NCBI GenBank assembly: GCA_040880025.1
Contig: JBBDJD010000022.1
Coordinates: 62,001 to 126,000, forward strand
Reading direction: 5' to 3'
DNA length: 64,000 nucleotides
Source of the DNA: RCIO01 sp040880025
Lineage (GTDB): Bacteria; Pseudomonadota; Alphaproteobacteria; Rhizobiales; Rhizobiaceae
Part shown: piece after piece, positions 17,964 to 26,718 of the stretch
How the letters are laid out: each line of letters starts with the position of its first letter
Numbering within the stretch: the first letter of the stretch is position 1
Notes under the pieces: model-generated
Database searches by the model: none
Seen by the model: the letters and a program-made list of their open reading frames with translations, nothing else
What the model was told of the DNA's origin: nothing
Position numbers and translations under genes: made by a program

Positions 17964-18752
17964 TTGAACGACACCGTTATTCACGAGCGGCGCGACGGCT
18001 ACGATATTCTGACCCTCAACCAGCCGGACAGGCTCAATCCGTTCAACCAAAGGCAGCATGAGGCGCTTGCGGCCGCACTTGATGAGATCGAGGCGAATGC
18101 AGGCTGCCGCGCTGTCATCCTGACGGGCGCGGGGCGCGGTTTCTGTGCCGGACAGGATCTGGGCGAACGGGACTTCGCCAACATGAAGGAAAGCCCTGAT
18201 CTCGGCGCCGGACTGGAGAAATACTACAATCCCCTGATCCGCCGGCTGCGCGCGCTCGACAAGCCGGTAATCTGCGCCGTGAACGGCGTGGCCGCCGGCG
18301 CCGGCGCCAATATCGCGCTCGCATGCGATATCGTGATCGCCGCCCGTTCCGCCAGCTTCATCCAGATATTCGCGCGTATCGGGCTGATTCCCGATGCAGG
18401 CGGAACCTGGTGGCTGACCCAGCGGCTGGGCGAGGCGCGCGCCAAGGCGCTGGCGCTGACCACCGAACCTCTGCCGGCCGAGACGGCGGCACAATGGGGA
18501 TTGATCTGGAAGGCGGTCGACGACGCGGCGTTGATGGACGAGGCAGTCGGCCTCGCAATGAAACTCGTCAACGGTCCAGCCAACGCCTACGCTCTTGCCA
18601 AGAAGGCGATCCAGGCTGCGTCATCGAACTCGCTTGACGAACAGCTTGACCTCGAGCGCAACCTGCAGCGCGAAGCGGGGCTGTCGGACGAATACCGTGA
18701 GGGCGTCACGGCCTTCCGTGAAAAGCGGCCGCCGAACTACCGCAAGGGCTGA
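17964..18752 (+). CDS. Enoyl-CoA hydratase/isomerase family protein (PaaG-like)
   Basis: 262 residues from a TTG start with GGAGGGGAA about 6 bp upstream; an ATG nine codons earlier is in frame but has no ribosome site. It belongs to the crotonase fold: the oxyanion-hole stretches are GAGRGFCAGQDLGE and NGVAAGAGANIALACD, and FARIGLIPDAGGTW gives the catalytic Asp position of PaaG-like ring epoxyacyl-CoA isomerases. Whether it works on phenylacetyl-CoA epoxide or a fatty enoyl-CoA cannot be told; no other paa gene is near. Confidence 0.88.
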   Translation: MNDTVIHERRDGYDILTLNQPDRLNPFNQRQHEALAAALDEIEANAGCRAVILTGAGRGFCAGQDLGERDFANMKESPDLGAGLEKYYNPLIRRLRALDKPVICAVNGVAAGAGANIALACDIVIAARSASFIQIFARIGLIPDAGGTWWLTQRLGEARAKALALTTEPLPAETAAQWGLIWKAVDDAALMDEAVGLAMKLVNGPANAYALAKKAIQAASSNSLDEQLDLERNLQREAGLSDEYREGVTAFREKRPPNYRKG

Positions 18753-18756
18753 CGCT

Positions 18757-19209
18757 TCAGCCCCCGCTCAGCTTCTTGTTGAATTCCGAAAAGAACTGGC
18801 CTGCAAGCTTCTTGGAGCTCGACTGGATCAGCCGGCTGCCGAGCTGTGCGATCTTGCCGCCGACGTCGGCCTTGGCCTTGTAGGTCAGCACCGTCGCGTC
18901 GGGCCCGTCTTCGGTGAGCGAGACGTCCGCGCCGCCCTTGGCGAAGCCGGCGATGCCACCCTTGCCTTCACCGGCGATGGTATAGGAATGCGGCGGGTTG
19001 AGGTTTTTCAGTTCGACCTCGCCATTGAACTTGGCCTTGATCGGGCCGAGCTTCACCGAAACCACGGCGGAGAACTCCGTGTCCGACTTTTTCTCGAGGC
19101 TCTGACAGCCCGGAATGCAGGCTTTCAGGACCTCGGGATCATTCAGCCCCTCCCAGACCTTGTTGATAGGAGCCGCGATGCGCTCCTCGCCCGACATATC
19201 CAAAGCCAT
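18757..19209 (-). CDS. SRPBCC/CoxG-family protein
   Basis: 150 residues starting MALDMSGEERIAAP behind GGAGAGGA. It is a START-like SRPBCC protein of the CoxG family (VWEGLNDPEVLKACIPGC at residues 19-36, TYKAKADVGGKIAQLGSRL near 115). CoxG helps assemble or anchor CO dehydrogenase-type molybdenum hydroxylases at the membrane. A coxSLM set lies 40 kb away in the same window with no CoxG of its own, so this could be its partner, though that is only inference. The stop is 4 bp from the convergent enoyl-CoA hydratase stop. Confidence 0.88.
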   Translation of the reverse strand: MALDMSGEERIAAPINKVWEGLNDPEVLKACIPGCQSLEKKSDTEFSAVVSVKLGPIKAKFNGEVELKNLNPPHSYTIAGEGKGGIAGFAKGGADVSLTEDGPDATVLTYKAKADVGGKIAQLGSRLIQSSSKKLAGQFFSEFNKKLSGG

Positions 19210-19300
19210 GACTGAATCCTCTCCGCTGTGGAACGAGCCTCGGCAGTAGCGCCGCAGTGGACCGTTGTCCATCCGCGACCCGTTCGGGCGATGCCCTGAT

Positions 19301-19798
19301 TCAGTCCCGTATCTTGATGGCAACGTCTACGACCCATTTCTGCGGGTCCGGCTCGGCCTGCGGATCGGTCCGATAGTCCTCGTATCGGCAGGCAAAATGG
19401 TCGCCATCCGCTTTCGTTTCAGTATCCCACTCGATGTCGCGTTCCTTCGCCCAGCCGATGAGAACCGCATTCGCATCATAAAGCTGGTCGTAGGCGCCGG
19501 TGTGGGTGATCGTCGCATAGCGGCCGGCCGGCAGCGTCCCTGCCAAAACGCGTTCGTCGCTCGTGACTGAAGCGGCTGTCGAGACGCCGTATTCCAGCTC
19601 CATGATCCCGGCCATGTCGACCACGTTATATTTCAGGATCGTCATACCAGTCGGTTGGGCATTCGCGGCATCGACCCAGCCCCATATTTCGCCAAAAAGC
19701 TGCGGCGAGACTTTCATGATTTCGTCCATCGTGATGCGCGTACGGATGGCCGCATATGGGCGGGCCGGCAAGCTGACGATGCGGGGAACCGTGAGCAT
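19301..19798 (-). CDS. GyrI-like/AraC effector-binding domain protein
   Basis: 165 residues forming a stand-alone GyrI-like small-molecule-binding domain (PARPYAAIRTRITMDEI near the start, GRYATITHTGAYDQL in the middle, ending KWVVDVAIKI). Such domains bind drugs or hydrolyse toxins, or act as effector domains of MerR/AraC regulators; there is no DNA-binding part here. It lies between the CoxG-like gene and the MocR regulator in the same direction, but 77 bp or more from each, so no operon is claimed. Confidence 0.8.
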   Translation of the reverse strand: MLTVPRIVSLPARPYAAIRTRITMDEIMKVSPQLFGEIWGWVDAANAQPTGMTILKYNVVDMAGIMELEYGVSTAASVTSDERVLAGTLPAGRYATITHTGAYDQLYDANAVLIGWAKERDIEWDTETKADGDHFACRYEDYRTDPQAEPDPQKWVVDVAIKIRD

Positions 19799-19875
19799 GA
19801 AATTGTCTCCTTGTTCAGCTGTTCACTGAACCAGGACGCTTCATGTGAGCATGAACCGACAGTCGGTCGAATAAA

Positions 19876-21369
19876 TTATGCGGCCGAGCGCAGGCGGCCG
19901 GCCGCTTCGGCCAGTTCCCGGATACCAGGCTCTATGTGCTGCAGCGCGATCGAGGAAATGCCAAGCCGCATGAAGCGCGACTGCCTTTCAGGCCGGTCGA
20001 AGAACCGGCCGCCGGGCTCTATCAGCACACCGCGCTCCGCCGCGTCCCTGGAGAGACTGTAAACGTCGCTGCCGGCCGGACCTTTCAGCCACAGTGATGT
20101 ACCGCCGGGCGCAATCGCCGGTTGCCAGTCGGGCATCCACTCGCCGATCGATTCGGCCAGCTTCACGCGACGTTCGGAGAACGCCGAAGACAGTCGCCGC
20201 ACCAGCGCCTCATGATGGCCGAGCGACAGGAACAGTGCGACGGCGCGCTGATTGTTGGCCGGCGGATGACGCAGCATGTAGCGCCGCAGCGCCCGCAATT
20301 CCGCGATCAGTCCGGCGTCCGCAACGATGTAGCCGATGCGCAGGCCGGGCGCCAAAGTCTTGGACATCGAGCCGACATAGACAACCCGCCCGGAGCGGTC
20401 GATGCTCTTCAGCGCCTGTTGCGGAGAATCGTCGACGAGCTGGCTGTCATAGCCGTCCTCGATGATGATCTGGTCGTGTTTCTCCGCTTCGTCCAGCAGC
20501 CGCTGACGCCGCTCCTCCGCGAGCGGCACCATGGTCGGGCAATGATGGTTGGGCGTCGCGAACACGAAATCCGTATCGTGCGGTATCGCGTCGGGATCGA
20601 TGCCGTCGCGGTCGACGGGCACCGGAACGACATTGGCGCCCGACAGGCGGAATATACCGCGCGCATCGGGGTATCCCGGCTCCTCCATGGCCACCTTTGT
20701 CCCGCGTCCCATAAGAAGCGTGGCAAGCATGTAGAGCGCATGCTGGGCGCCAAGCGTGACGATGATTTCGTCCGGATTGGCGAAGATGCCGCGCCGGGGC
20801 AGAAGCCTCGCCTGTATCTGTTCGATCAGCAGCGGATCGTCGCGGTCCACAACATCGCCCGCCCAGTTGCGGATCTCCAGAACCGCCAGCGCCATGCGGT
20901 TGCACTCGCGCCATTCCGCGGTCGGGAACAACGCCGGATCGAACTGGCCGTAGACGAAGGGGTAGGGCGCCTTGATCCAGTTGCCCTGGTAGACCGACTC
21001 CGGCGGGTCGCTCGATTCGATGCGCCGCCGCGCCCCCCAGTCGATCCGGTTCGGCTTCGGCTCCGGCCTGTGCGTCTCCGGATCGAGCCCGGTCACGAAA
21101 TCCGGATTGACGAAATGCCCGCGCCGTTCTCGGGCGATCAGGAAGCCCTGGTCGACGAGCTGCTGGAATGCGAGCACCACCGTTCCGCGCGCAACGCCAA
21201 GCTTCTCCGCCAGCACCCGGCAGGACGGAAGCGGAAGCGACGCGGCGATCTGGCGGTCGAGAATGGCGGCCACGATTGCCTGCCTGATCTGCGCCTGGAG
21301 GGTTTGGCCGGAATCGGCCGATATGTGAAACAGACCGGACCATATCGCGGAATCGTTTCGCGAGACCAT
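19876..21369 (-). CDS. MocR/GabR-type regulator (GntR helix-turn-helix fused to class I aminotransferase)
   Basis: 497 residues. A GntR winged helix (about residues 15-85, VLAEKLGVARGTVVLAFQQL and RRGHFVNPDF) is joined to a fold-type I aminotransferase domain whose PLP lysine lies in YVGSMSKTLAPGLRIGY. These proteins sense PLP or an amino compound and often control amino-acid or vitamin B6 genes. The start at 21369 has GGGAG upstream; a GTG eight codons before is in frame. It is divergent from pgi, 225 bp apart. Its target is unknown. Confidence 0.93.
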   Translation of the reverse strand: MVSRNDSAIWSGLFHISADSGQTLQAQIRQAIVAAILDRQIAASLPLPSCRVLAEKLGVARGTVVLAFQQLVDQGFLIARERRGHFVNPDFVTGLDPETHRPEPKPNRIDWGARRRIESSDPPESVYQGNWIKAPYPFVYGQFDPALFPTAEWRECNRMALAVLEIRNWAGDVVDRDDPLLIEQIQARLLPRRGIFANPDEIIVTLGAQHALYMLATLLMGRGTKVAMEEPGYPDARGIFRLSGANVVPVPVDRDGIDPDAIPHDTDFVFATPNHHCPTMVPLAEERRQRLLDEAEKHDQIIIEDGYDSQLVDDSPQQALKSIDRSGRVVYVGSMSKTLAPGLRIGYIVADAGLIAELRALRRYMLRHPPANNQRAVALFLSLGHHEALVRRLSSAFSERRVKLAESIGEWMPDWQPAIAPGGTSLWLKGPAGSDVYSLSRDAAERGVLIEPGGRFFDRPERQSRFMRLGISSIALQHIEPGIRELAEAAGRLRSAA

Positions 21370-21428
21370 GGCGTAGCTCCCGTGGAAGGACACATCTGGC
21401 GTGGCGTCATGGGGAACCTACGTCTGGT

Positions 21429-21447
21429 CCAATGGGTTGCGCCAATG
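21429..21447. promoter_or_regulatory. Direct repeat CCAATG-N7-CCAATG upstream of the MocR gene
   Basis: Two CCAATG copies with a 13-bp period lie 60-78 bp upstream of the MocR-type start, in the 225-bp gap before pgi. MocR/GabR regulators usually bind direct repeats, so this is a candidate site. The short unit makes chance occurrence possible. Confidence 0.35.
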
Positions 21448-21594
21448 AATTTGTTTGATGGTTTTCTTTTGTGCCACTGATGAATGGCGGTTGGGCCATT
21501 AACCGGTGTGTTGCCGCTTCAATTCCCCGATGCCTATTGAACGCCCTCCGCGAATGTGGCTTTTGCGGACTGCACCGGCTCAGTGGAGGCGAAA

Positions 21595-23241
21595 ATGGAC
21601 AGCGCCGCGTTTCAGGCCGCGCATCAGGCGCTCGCCCGTCATCGGGCCGAGGACGCCGGCTTTGACTTGCGCGCGGCCTTCGCCAGCGACCGGGGCCGCT
21701 TCGAGCGCTATTCGGCGGAGCTGGATGACCTTCTCCTCGACTTCTCCAAATGCGCGGTGACCGACGATACGCTCTCGCTGCTTTTCGATCTGGCAAATGC
21801 GGCCGGTGTCGAAGCGCGCCGCGACGCCATGTTGGCCGGCGACAAGATCAATGTCACTGAAAACCGCGCCGTGCTCCACACCGCGCTTCGCAATCGCTCG
21901 GGGCAGCCGGTCTTGGTCGACGGCGAGGATGTCATGTTCGACGTGCTCGCGGTTCTGGAGGCGATGGGCCGTTTCGCCGAAGGCATTCGCTCCGGCGAAA
22001 TCAGGGGCGCGACCGGCAAGCCGTTCGCCGACGTCGTCAACATCGGCATCGGCGGTTCCGATCTCGGTCCGGCGATGGCCACGCTGGCGCTGGCGCCCTT
22101 TCACGACGGCCCCCGCACGCACTATGTGTCGAATATCGACGGCGCGCATATGGCCGACACGCTGCAGCAGGTGAACGCCGAAACCACGCTCTTCATTGTC
22201 GCTTCGAAGACCTTCATCACGATCGAGACGATGACCAACGCGCAGACGGCGCGCGACTGGGTCTCGGAGAAGCTGGGCAGCGGCGCGGTCGCTCATCATT
22301 TTGCGGCGGTCTCCACCGCGCTCGACAAGGTCGCCGGTTTTGGCATCACGGAGGACCGCGTCTTCGGCTTCTGGGACTGGGTCGGCGGCCGCTATTCGCT
22401 CTGGTCCGCCATCGGCCTGCCGATCATGATCGCCGTCGGTGCGCAGAATTTTGGCCGCATGCTCGACGGCGCGCATGCGCTTGACCGTCATTTCGCCGAG
22501 ACTCCCGCGCGGGCGAACCTGCCCATGCTGCTTGGGCTGATAGGCTATTGGCACCGGGCGATCTGCGGCTACCCCACCCGCGCGGTCATCCCCTATGATC
22601 AGCGACTGTCACGACTGCCCGCCTATCTTCAGCAGCTCGACATGGAATCGAACGGCAAGGGCGTCACGCTGACGGGCGAGTCCGTCGGTGGTCCGACCGG
22701 CCCCGTCGTCTGGGGCGAGCCCGGCACCAACGGTCAGCACGCTTTCTTCCAGCTTCTCCATCAGGGAACCGACGTCATTCCGGTCGAGTTCATCGCCGCC
22801 GCGCAAGGCAGCGAGCCTGCGCTGAAGCATCATCACGATCTGCTGCTCGCCAATTGTCTGGCCCAGTCCGAGGCGCTGATGAAGGGCCGTACGCTGGAAG
22901 AGGCGCGGGCGCATCTGATTGCGAAGGGCATGGACAGTGCCGATGCTGATCGTCTGGCGCCGCACAAGGTGTTCTCCGGAAACCGGCCTTCGCTCACCAT
23001 CCTCTACCGTCAGCTCGATCCCTTCGCGCTTGGCCGTCTGATCGCGCTCTACGAGCATCGCGTGTTCGTCGAGGCAGCGCTGTTCGGCATCAACGCTTTC
23101 GACCAGTGGGGCGTGGAGCTCGGCAAGGAACTGGCGACCGAACTGTTGCCCGTCGTTAAAGGGAAGAAGACGGCGCAAGGGCGCGATGCTTCGACGGCCG
23201 GACTGGTCGCCCGTATAGCGACGCTTCGCGACGCAGGCTGA
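21595..23241 (+). CDS. pgi: Glucose-6-phosphate isomerase
   Basis: 548 residues, standard length. It interconverts glucose 6-phosphate and fructose 6-phosphate in the cytoplasm. Both family signatures are present: DWVGGRYSLWSAIGL and FDQWGVELGKEL, together with NIGIGGSDLGP for phosphate binding and ESNGKGV. The ATG at 21595 has GGAGGC 4 bp upstream, preferred over a GTG 13 codons earlier. Its stop overlaps the HAD phosphatase start by one base (TGATG). Confidence 0.98.
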   Translation: MDSAAFQAAHQALARHRAEDAGFDLRAAFASDRGRFERYSAELDDLLLDFSKCAVTDDTLSLLFDLANAAGVEARRDAMLAGDKINVTENRAVLHTALRNRSGQPVLVDGEDVMFDVLAVLEAMGRFAEGIRSGEIRGATGKPFADVVNIGIGGSDLGPAMATLALAPFHDGPRTHYVSNIDGAHMADTLQQVNAETTLFIVASKTFITIETMTNAQTARDWVSEKLGSGAVAHHFAAVSTALDKVAGFGITEDRVFGFWDWVGGRYSLWSAIGLPIMIAVGAQNFGRMLDGAHALDRHFAETPARANLPMLLGLIGYWHRAICGYPTRAVIPYDQRLSRLPAYLQQLDMESNGKGVTLTGESVGGPTGPVVWGEPGTNGQHAFFQLLHQGTDVIPVEFIAAAQGSEPALKHHHDLLLANCLAQSEALMKGRTLEEARAHLIAKGMDSADADRLAPHKVFSGNRPSLTILYRQLDPFALGRLIALYEHRVFVEAALFGINAFDQWGVELGKELATELLPVVKGKKTAQGRDASTAGLVARIATLRDAG

Positions 23242-23948
23242 TGACGACCATCCGCGGCATCCTGTTCGACAAGGACGGCACGCTGATCGACTTTGACGCC
23301 ACCTGGGCGACGGTGGCGCGCAAAATGGCCATGGAGGCTGCCAATGGCGATGCCGCTCGCGCTGACTACCTTCTTGATCTGAGCGGGCTAGACCTTGTGG
23401 CGGGAAAGTTCCGCGCCGACTCCGTCTTCGCCGCCGGCACCAATGCCGAGGTCGTCGCACTGTGGCATCCAGACACGACGCAGGACGAGCTTCCCGGCCT
23501 CGTCGCGCGCTACGATGCGATCACCGCGCGAGAAGGCGCGGCGTGTGCGGTGGCGCTTCCCGGAATCCGCGAAGCATTGTCGGCGCTCCACGTGGCGGGC
23601 TACCGGCTCGGTGTGGCGACAAACGATTCAGCCGTGGGGGCTGAACGCACACTTGCCGCGCTCGGCGTGTCGGAACTGTTCGACGTGGCCTATGGCTATG
23701 ATTCGGTCGAACGGCCGAAGCCGGCGCCGGATGTCGTTCATGCCTTCGCTGCGCGCGTCGACCTGGCCCTGGCCGAGATCGCCTTCGTCGGCGACAACCG
23801 GCACGATCTCGAAGCAGGGCGCGCCGCGCACGCCGGCCTGGTCATTGGCGTGTTGTCGGGCACGGGCAGGCGAGAGACGCTTGCTCCGCTGGCGGATGTG
23901 GTGCTGGAGTCCGTCGCCGATCTGCCGGATTATCTTGCCGAATGCTGA
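23241..23948 (+). CDS. HAD-superfamily hydrolase, phosphoglycolate phosphatase-like
   Basis: 235 residues of the HAD type with motif I DKDGTLIDFD, motif II VATND, motif III Lys in RPKPAPD and motif IV VGDNRHDLEAG. The helical cap is the small type found in Gph-like phosphatases. It is translationally coupled to pgi by a one-base stop/start overlap, which suggests a house-cleaning role on a sugar phosphate. The substrate is not known. Confidence 0.9.
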   Translation: MTTIRGILFDKDGTLIDFDATWATVARKMAMEAANGDAARADYLLDLSGLDLVAGKFRADSVFAAGTNAEVVALWHPDTTQDELPGLVARYDAITAREGAACAVALPGIREALSALHVAGYRLGVATNDSAVGAERTLAALGVSELFDVAYGYDSVERPKPAPDVVHAFAARVDLALAEIAFVGDNRHDLEAGRAAHAGLVIGVLSGTGRRETLAPLADVVLESVADLPDYLAEC

Positions 23949-23976
23949 TGAGCGGCCGCTGATCGGGCCGCTCATC
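23947..23976. terminator. Hairpin between convergent HAD phosphatase and acyl-CoA ligase genes
   Basis: Perfect 11-bp arms GATGAGCGGCC and GGCCGCTCATC with an 8-nt loop fill the gap between the two convergent stops. There is no T-run of the usual kind on either side, so it may be a weak or Rho-assisted bidirectional terminator. Confidence 0.6.
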
Positions 23977-23983
23977 AAATCCA

Positions 23984-25966
23984 TTACCGCAGTTCGCGCC
24001 TCAGGATTTTTCCGACATTGGTCTTCGGCAGTTCGTCGCGGAACTCGACCTGCCTCGGCCGTTTGTAACCGGTCAGGTTTTCCTTGCAGTAGCTGAGAAT
24101 CTGTTCGGTGGTCAGCGACGGGTCCTTCTTGACGACGAACAGCTTCGGCACCTCGCCCGAATGCTGGTCGGGTATGCCGATCACCGCGGCTTCCATGACA
24201 CCGGGATGTTTGGACACCACGTCCTCGATCTCGTTGGGATAGACGTTGAAGCCGGAGACCAGGATCATGTCCTTCTTGCGGTCGACGATCTTCACGTAAC
24301 CGTTCTTGTCCATGAAGCCCATGTCGCCGGACTTGAAGAAGCCGTCCTTGGTCATCACCTTGGCGGTCTCGTCCGGCCGGTTCCAGTAGCCCGCCATCAC
24401 CTGCGGACCCTTGATCAGGATCTCGCCGACCTTCCCCGTGGGCAGGTCCTTTCCGTCATCGTCGCGGATGGCGATCTCGGTCGACGGCATCGGCACACCG
24501 ATCGTGCCGGTGAATTCCGACCCGTCGAACCGGTTGGCGGTCGCCACCGGCGATGTCTCCGAAAGCCCGTAGCCCTCCGCGATCACATTGCCGGTCAGCG
24601 CCTTCCAGCGTTCCGCGACACTGCTTTGCACGGCCATGCCGCCGCCGAACGTGATGTAGAGATTGCTGAAATCGAGCTTGCGGAAATCCTCGTTGTTCAG
24701 CAGCGCGTTGAACAGCGTGTTGAGCCCGGGGAAGATGTTGACCTGGTATTTCCCGAGTTCCTTCACGAAGGCGGGAATGTCGCGCGGGTTGGGGATCAGG
24801 ATGTTCTGCGCACCCTGCTGCATTCCCATGATCGCGTTCACCGTGAGCGCGTAGATATGGTAGAGCGGCAGCGCGCAGACATAGACCATCCGTTCCGGCC
24901 GCGGCCGTTTCAGGAATGCGCCTTCGACCCAGATCGCGTTCTGCGCGACATTGGCCAGCACGTTCCTGTTCAGCAGCACTGCGCCCTTGGAAACGCCGGT
25001 CGTGCCGCCGGTATATTGAAGGAATGCCACGTCGTCATGGCCGACATCGGCCGGACGGAACGTCGCGGTCCCGCCATCCTTCAGCGCCTGGTTGAACTTG
25101 ACGTGGCCGGGCAGCGACCAGGCCGGGACCATCTTCTTCACCCGTCTGACGACGAGATTGACGATCGTTCCCTTGAGACCGCCGAGCAGGTCGCCCATGG
25201 ACGCCACGACGATCTGCTTGACGTCTGTGTTCTTGACGACCTTGTCCAGCGTCGAAGCGAAGTTCTCCAGGATGACGATGGCTTCCGCCCCCGAATCCTT
25301 GAGCTGGTGTTCAAGCTCGCGCGGCGTATAGAGCGGATTGACGTTGACGACCGTGTAGCCTGCCCGCAGCACCGCCATCAGTGCCACCGGGTACTGCAGG
25401 ACATTGGGCATCATCAGCGCAACGCGCGCGCCCTTCTTCAGTCCTTTCGACTGTAGGTAACCGGCGAAATAGCGCGACTTCTCTTCCACCTCCGCGAAGG
25501 TGATCGTCTTGTCCATGCAGGTGAACGCCGGCCGGTCGGCGAACTTCTTGCACGACGCCGCCATCAGGTCCGCGATCGACTTGTCGGCCAGCGGTTCGAT
25601 TTCAGTGGCAATGCCGGGCGGGTAGCTCTTGTGCCACGATCTTGCGGCGGACTTGCCGCGCGCGGGGCTCTTCGCCGTCGTCTTGGCGGGCGCCTTCCTG
25701 GCTGGCTGCGACTTGGCTGTCGCCGTCTTTGCGGCTGCCGGCTTTCTGGCTGCTGACTTTGTGGCAGTAGGCTTCGCGGATTTCACCGGAGCTTTCGCCG
25801 CCGCGCTTTTCGCGGGCGCCTTCGCCGCAGCTGTTTTCGTAGGCGCCTTGGCTGCCGGCTTCGTGGCTTTCGCCGGCGCCTTGCTTGCCGCGGCTTTGGC
25901 GGCGCCGGGTCTGGCGGCTGGTTTCACGGTGGATTTGCGTTTTGTCGTCGTCGGCGTTTTGGCCAA
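23984..25966 (-). CDS. Long-chain acyl-CoA ligase (FadD-like) with a histone H1-like Lys/Ala/Pro N-terminal tail
   Basis: 660 residues, about 100 more than usual FadD. Residues 1-109 form a low-complexity tail of Ala, Lys, Pro and Thr (29 Lys/Arg in the first 110 residues, no Asp or Glu) with repeated KAPAK/AAAKAP units, like histone H1 or AlgP tails. From about residue 110 a full ANL ligase follows, with YTGGTTGVSKGAVL, GYGLSETSP and the C-terminal lysine in PKTNVGKILRREL. It activates fatty acids to acyl-CoA. The start is a TTG preceded by GGGAGG at good spacing, so the tail is probably translated; in-frame GTG codons inside the tail would only shorten it. Confidence 0.92.
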   Translation of the reverse strand: MAKTPTTTKRKSTVKPAARPGAAKAAASKAPAKATKPAAKAPTKTAAAKAPAKSAAAKAPVKSAKPTATKSAARKPAAAKTATAKSQPARKAPAKTTAKSPARGKSAARSWHKSYPPGIATEIEPLADKSIADLMAASCKKFADRPAFTCMDKTITFAEVEEKSRYFAGYLQSKGLKKGARVALMMPNVLQYPVALMAVLRAGYTVVNVNPLYTPRELEHQLKDSGAEAIVILENFASTLDKVVKNTDVKQIVVASMGDLLGGLKGTIVNLVVRRVKKMVPAWSLPGHVKFNQALKDGGTATFRPADVGHDDVAFLQYTGGTTGVSKGAVLLNRNVLANVAQNAIWVEGAFLKRPRPERMVYVCALPLYHIYALTVNAIMGMQQGAQNILIPNPRDIPAFVKELGKYQVNIFPGLNTLFNALLNNEDFRKLDFSNLYITFGGGMAVQSSVAERWKALTGNVIAEGYGLSETSPVATANRFDGSEFTGTIGVPMPSTEIAIRDDDGKDLPTGKVGEILIKGPQVMAGYWNRPDETAKVMTKDGFFKSGDMGFMDKNGYVKIVDRKKDMILVSGFNVYPNEIEDVVSKHPGVMEAAVIGIPDQHSGEVPKLFVVKKDPSLTTEQILSYCKENLTGYKRPRQVEFRDELPKTNVGKILRRELR

Positions 25967-26128
25967 GTTTTCCTCCCTCGTCGAGGCGCGGCGGAGACGC
26001 AGCGATACCTCTGAATTCAGTGCCGGTGGCTAGGTGCTTCTTGCGCCGAGCTGCCTGTCACACGAATGCTGGCAGTATGTATGGCCACAGTCCGGGCGAA
26101 CGCAAGCCTTGTACAGCTTTCCCGGCGG

Positions 26129-26683
26129 CTACTGCCCATAGCCTTCATGCTCTTTGAGGAACGCGATCTCCTCCGGCGTCGACTCGCGGCCGAGCGCGCG
26201 ATTGCGGTGCGGGAACCGGCCGAACCGCGCGATGATATCGCGATGTTCGATCGCATATTTGATCGATTCCTCACCGCCATTCTGCTTGAACAGGTCGACG
26301 CAGCGCTCCTGATCCGACAGCACTTCCGAATGCATGAAAGGCATGTAGACAAACCAGCGCCGGTCCTCCGGAAGTTGCGTGTCCATGCCTGCTTCCACGG
26401 CGTGGCGGGCGATGTCGAGCGCCACCGTATCGGCCGAAAACGCTTCCGGCTGTTTGCGAAACAAGTTGCGCGAAAACTGGTCGAGCACGATGACCGCCGC
26501 CAGCGCCGTGTCCGGATCGGTCCGCGCTTCAGGCGGCGTCCCTTTGGCGAGCTCCGCATGCAGTTCTGAAAACCGGCTGCGTATCTTGTCGTCGACCGCT
26601 TCGCTGCCGGAGAACCAGTCCTGCTCCGTCAATTCGCCGAACCAGAAGGACAGCACCGTGTCGCGCCAGCCATCTTCGATCAT
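26129..26683 (-). CDS. DUF924 family protein
   Basis: 184 residues matching the DUF924 family (VLSFWFGEL at the N-terminus, VIVLDQFSRNLFRKQPEAF, MPFMHSEVLSDQERCV and ARFGRFPHRN). The fold is an all-alpha, TPR-like bundle and the function is unknown. It stands alone, 45 bp from the end of the peptide-binding protein gene upstream of it. Confidence 0.9.
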   Translation of the reverse strand: MIEDGWRDTVLSFWFGELTEQDWFSGSEAVDDKIRSRFSELHAELAKGTPPEARTDPDTALAAVIVLDQFSRNLFRKQPEAFSADTVALDIARHAVEAGMDTQLPEDRRWFVYMPFMHSEVLSDQERCVDLFKQNGGEESIKYAIEHRDIIARFGRFPHRNRALGRESTPEEIAFLKEHEGYGQ

Positions 26684-26718
26684 CGGTTCACCTCGCGGAT
26701 TTCTGGTGGAATTCTCGA

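Noticed and set aside
25637..25966. Tandem DNA repeat or CRISPR-like array
   Set aside because: The repeats are irregular in length and sequence and keep a single reading frame; they are explained by the Lys/Ala/Pro-rich protein tail.
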